Shown here piece after piece: positions 62,655 through 64,000 of a DNA stretch of 64,000 nt. Source of the stretch: Marinifaba aquimaris. GTDB taxonomy: Bacteria; Pseudomonadota; Gammaproteobacteria; Enterobacterales; Alteromonadaceae. The notes under the pieces are model-generated. The model was not told the DNA's origin and ran no database searches. It saw only the letters and a list, made by a program, of their open reading frames with translations. Position 1 is the stretch's first letter; each line of letters begins with the position of its first letter. The stretch lies in assembly GCF_013328345.1 (NCBI RefSeq), contig NZ_JABULX010000004.1:62001-126000 (forward strand), read 5' to 3'. The position numbers and the translations under genes are program-made.

Positions 62655-64000
62655 ATGACAGAAACAAGTTCTATTCGACCTGCCACTTTAAAAGATGCGC
62701 TAGTTCCACTTATTAGTTTATTTATTTTATTGGCTTCATCCGTTATCTTATTTAGTGATGACTCTTCTTATGGGCCAAACCAAATTGCACTGATTCTGAG
62801 TGCTTTTATCGCTTCGTTAATGGCGCTAAAAAATGGGTTTAAATGGAAAGATATTGAACAAGCCATGATAAAAGGGATCTCACTATCGATGGGCGCTATC
62901 CTTATCTTATTGGCAGTAGGTGCTTTAATTGGTACTTGGATTGTTTCAGGCACAGTGCCAACTCTTATCTACTTTGGTTTATCTTTGTTATCTCCGGCTT
63001 TTTTCTATACCGCAGCTTGTATAATTTGTGCGGTTGTCGCCATCAGTATTGGTAGTTCCTGGACGGTAGCTGCAACTATAGGTGTGGCACTAATGGGTGT
63101 AGCACAAGGCTTAGGTATGGATCAGGCAATTACCGCAGGTGCTGTGATTTCAGGTGCCTATTTTGGCGATAAAATGTCACCTTTTTCTGATACGACTAAC
63201 CTAGCGCCTGCCGTTGCAGGCTCGGAGCTTTTTTCTCATATTCGCTACATGGCTTGGACGAGTATTCCTAGTTTAGTGATCAGTTTAATTTTGTTCACTG
63301 TCATTGGCTTTTTCTCTGAAGGTGGAGTTGAACCTGAGCAAATTGGCCAAATGAAAGCATCTTTATCAGCAAGCTTTAATATTGGCGTGGCTATGTTAGC
63401 GCCATTAGGTGTGCTGTTATTCTTGGCTTTCAAAAAAATGCCTGCCTTTCCTGCTGTATTTTTAGGTGCATTAATTGGCTGTGTTTGGGCTGTTATCTTT
63501 CAACCACAAGCGCTTAGTACACTTACAGGTAGCGATGCCGCGCTTGAGCAATTTAAAACCCTGTGGGCTATCTTGTTTGATGGTGTCGTAATTGAAACTG
63601 ATAGCGCTGATCTTAATGACTTGCTAAGCGGCGGAGGCATGTCGAGCATGCTTAATACGGTCTGGCTAATCATTTCAGCCATGATATTTGGTGCTGTTAT
63701 GGAAAAAGCCGGTTTTTTACAAGTTGTCATTCAAGCTATTGTAAGTCGTGTCAAAACAATTGGTGGTCTTGTCAGCTCAACAGTAGCAACATGTGTAGGT
63801 TCTAACTTAGTCACTGCTGATCAGTATATTTCGATCGTGATGCCTGGTCGCATGTATAAAGAAGAATATGAAAAACAAGAGTTAGATAATTTAAATCTAT
63901 CAAGAACACTTGAAGATGCAGGCACTTTGTCTTCTCCGCTTATTCCTTGGAATACTTGTGGGGCATATATGCATAGTGTTCTTTTAGTCCATCCTTTTGA
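62655..64000 (+). CDS. nhaC: NhaC-type Na+/H+ antiporter, 5' portion (3' end outside window)
   Basis: The frame from ATG 62655 stays open to the window edge (about 448 codons seen). It encodes a polytopic membrane protein with the NhaC hallmarks SGAYFGDKMSPFSDTTNLAP, SSWTVAATIGVALMG and, near the edge, EDAGTLSSPLIPWNTCGAYM. NhaC antiporters exchange sodium for protons, apt for a marine bacterium. The ATG lacks an evident ribosome binding site and follows a hairpin closely. The preceding gene is a sodium-coupled transporter. Confidence 0.92.
   Translation, partial: MTETSSIRPATLKDALVPLISLFILLASSVILFSDDSSYGPNQIALILSAFIASLMALKNGFKWKDIEQAMIKGISLSMGAILILLAVGALIGTWIVSGTVPTLIYFGLSLLSPAFFYTAACIICAVVAISIGSSWTVAATIGVALMGVAQGLGMDQAITAGAVISGAYFGDKMSPFSDTTNLAPAVAGSELFSHIRYMAWTSIPSLVISLILFTVIGFFSEGGVEPEQIGQMKASLSASFNIGVAMLAPLGVLLFLAFKKMPAFPAVFLGALIGCVWAVIFQPQALSTLTGSDAALEQFKTLWAILFDGVVIETDSADLNDLLSGGGMSSMLNTVWLIISAMIFGAVMEKAGFLQVVIQAIVSRVKTIGGLVSSTVATCVGSNLVTADQYISIVMPGRMYKEEYEKQELDNLNLSRTLEDAGTLSSPLIPWNTCGAYMHSVLLVHPF

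Overview
This window reads as a continuous stretch of chromosome from a marine gammaproteobacterium of the Alteromonadales, most like Colwelliaceae (Colwellia/Thalassotalea). The placement is inferred from protein resemblance, moderately AT-rich composition and gene order: yffB-dapE, fur/fldA/ybfF, yfjD-ypjD-ffh, rpsP-rimM-trmD-rplS, purMN with hda, and msrC-proQ-prc. No tRNA, rRNA, CRISPR array, prophage or insertion sequence was seen. Coding density is high, and most operons end in clear hairpin/T-tract terminators.

Layout. 1-4.3 kb: the 3' end of a DUF1329 gene, a Ycf48-like beta-propeller and an RND/MMPL exporter, probably an envelope lipid-handling module. 4.4-9.4 kb: a BPSS1780-type membrane protein, a YdjA-like nitroreductase, a CadC-type regulator next to a BamB-like lipoprotein, and a TrmK-like methyltransferase. 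9.4-11 kb: a small accessory insert holding a nuclease-like gene broken by three lesions, bounded by two copies of a decayed repeat. 11-16.3 kb: biotin synthesis, bioA divergent from bioBFCD. 16.6-21 kb: glycogen/glucose-phosphate metabolism (pgm, glgP). 21-24 kb: an amino-acid-type binding protein, a purine permease and a purine phosphoribosyltransferase. 24.4-29.4 kb: TonB-dependent receptor, tryptophan-halogenase-like flavoprotein and AraC regulator, a typical nutrient-scavenging cluster. 29.4-33.3 kb, minus strand: an EIIA-Glc-like protein lacking its phosphorylatable histidine, yffB, dapE, an M15 peptidase, a 53-residue DUF2897 protein, and a frameshifted periplasmic binding-protein gene.

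33.4-35.7 kb holds the most system-like uncharacterised locus: two paralogous DUF1538 membrane proteins, a PII-like protein and a CBS-pair protein, tightly packed with overlapping genes. It looks like a two-subunit transporter with nucleotide-sensing regulators. 36-45.9 kb is housekeeping: sohB, fur, fldA, ybfF, yfjD, ypjD, a metal permease and ffh. At 46 kb a lipoprotein with a collagen-like segment sits behind an 11-bp-phased Pho-box-like array. 49-51 kb is the S16-RimM-TrmD-L19 operon. 51.3-62.5 kb carries fadD, purMN, DUF3108 and DUF2066 proteins, hda, msrC, proQ, prc and an NSS transporter. The window ends inside an nhaC-type antiporter gene.

Several start codons were moved from the longest open frame to a start with a better ribosome binding site or family fit; each case is explained in its entry. 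Family names come from recognising sequence patterns, not from searches.
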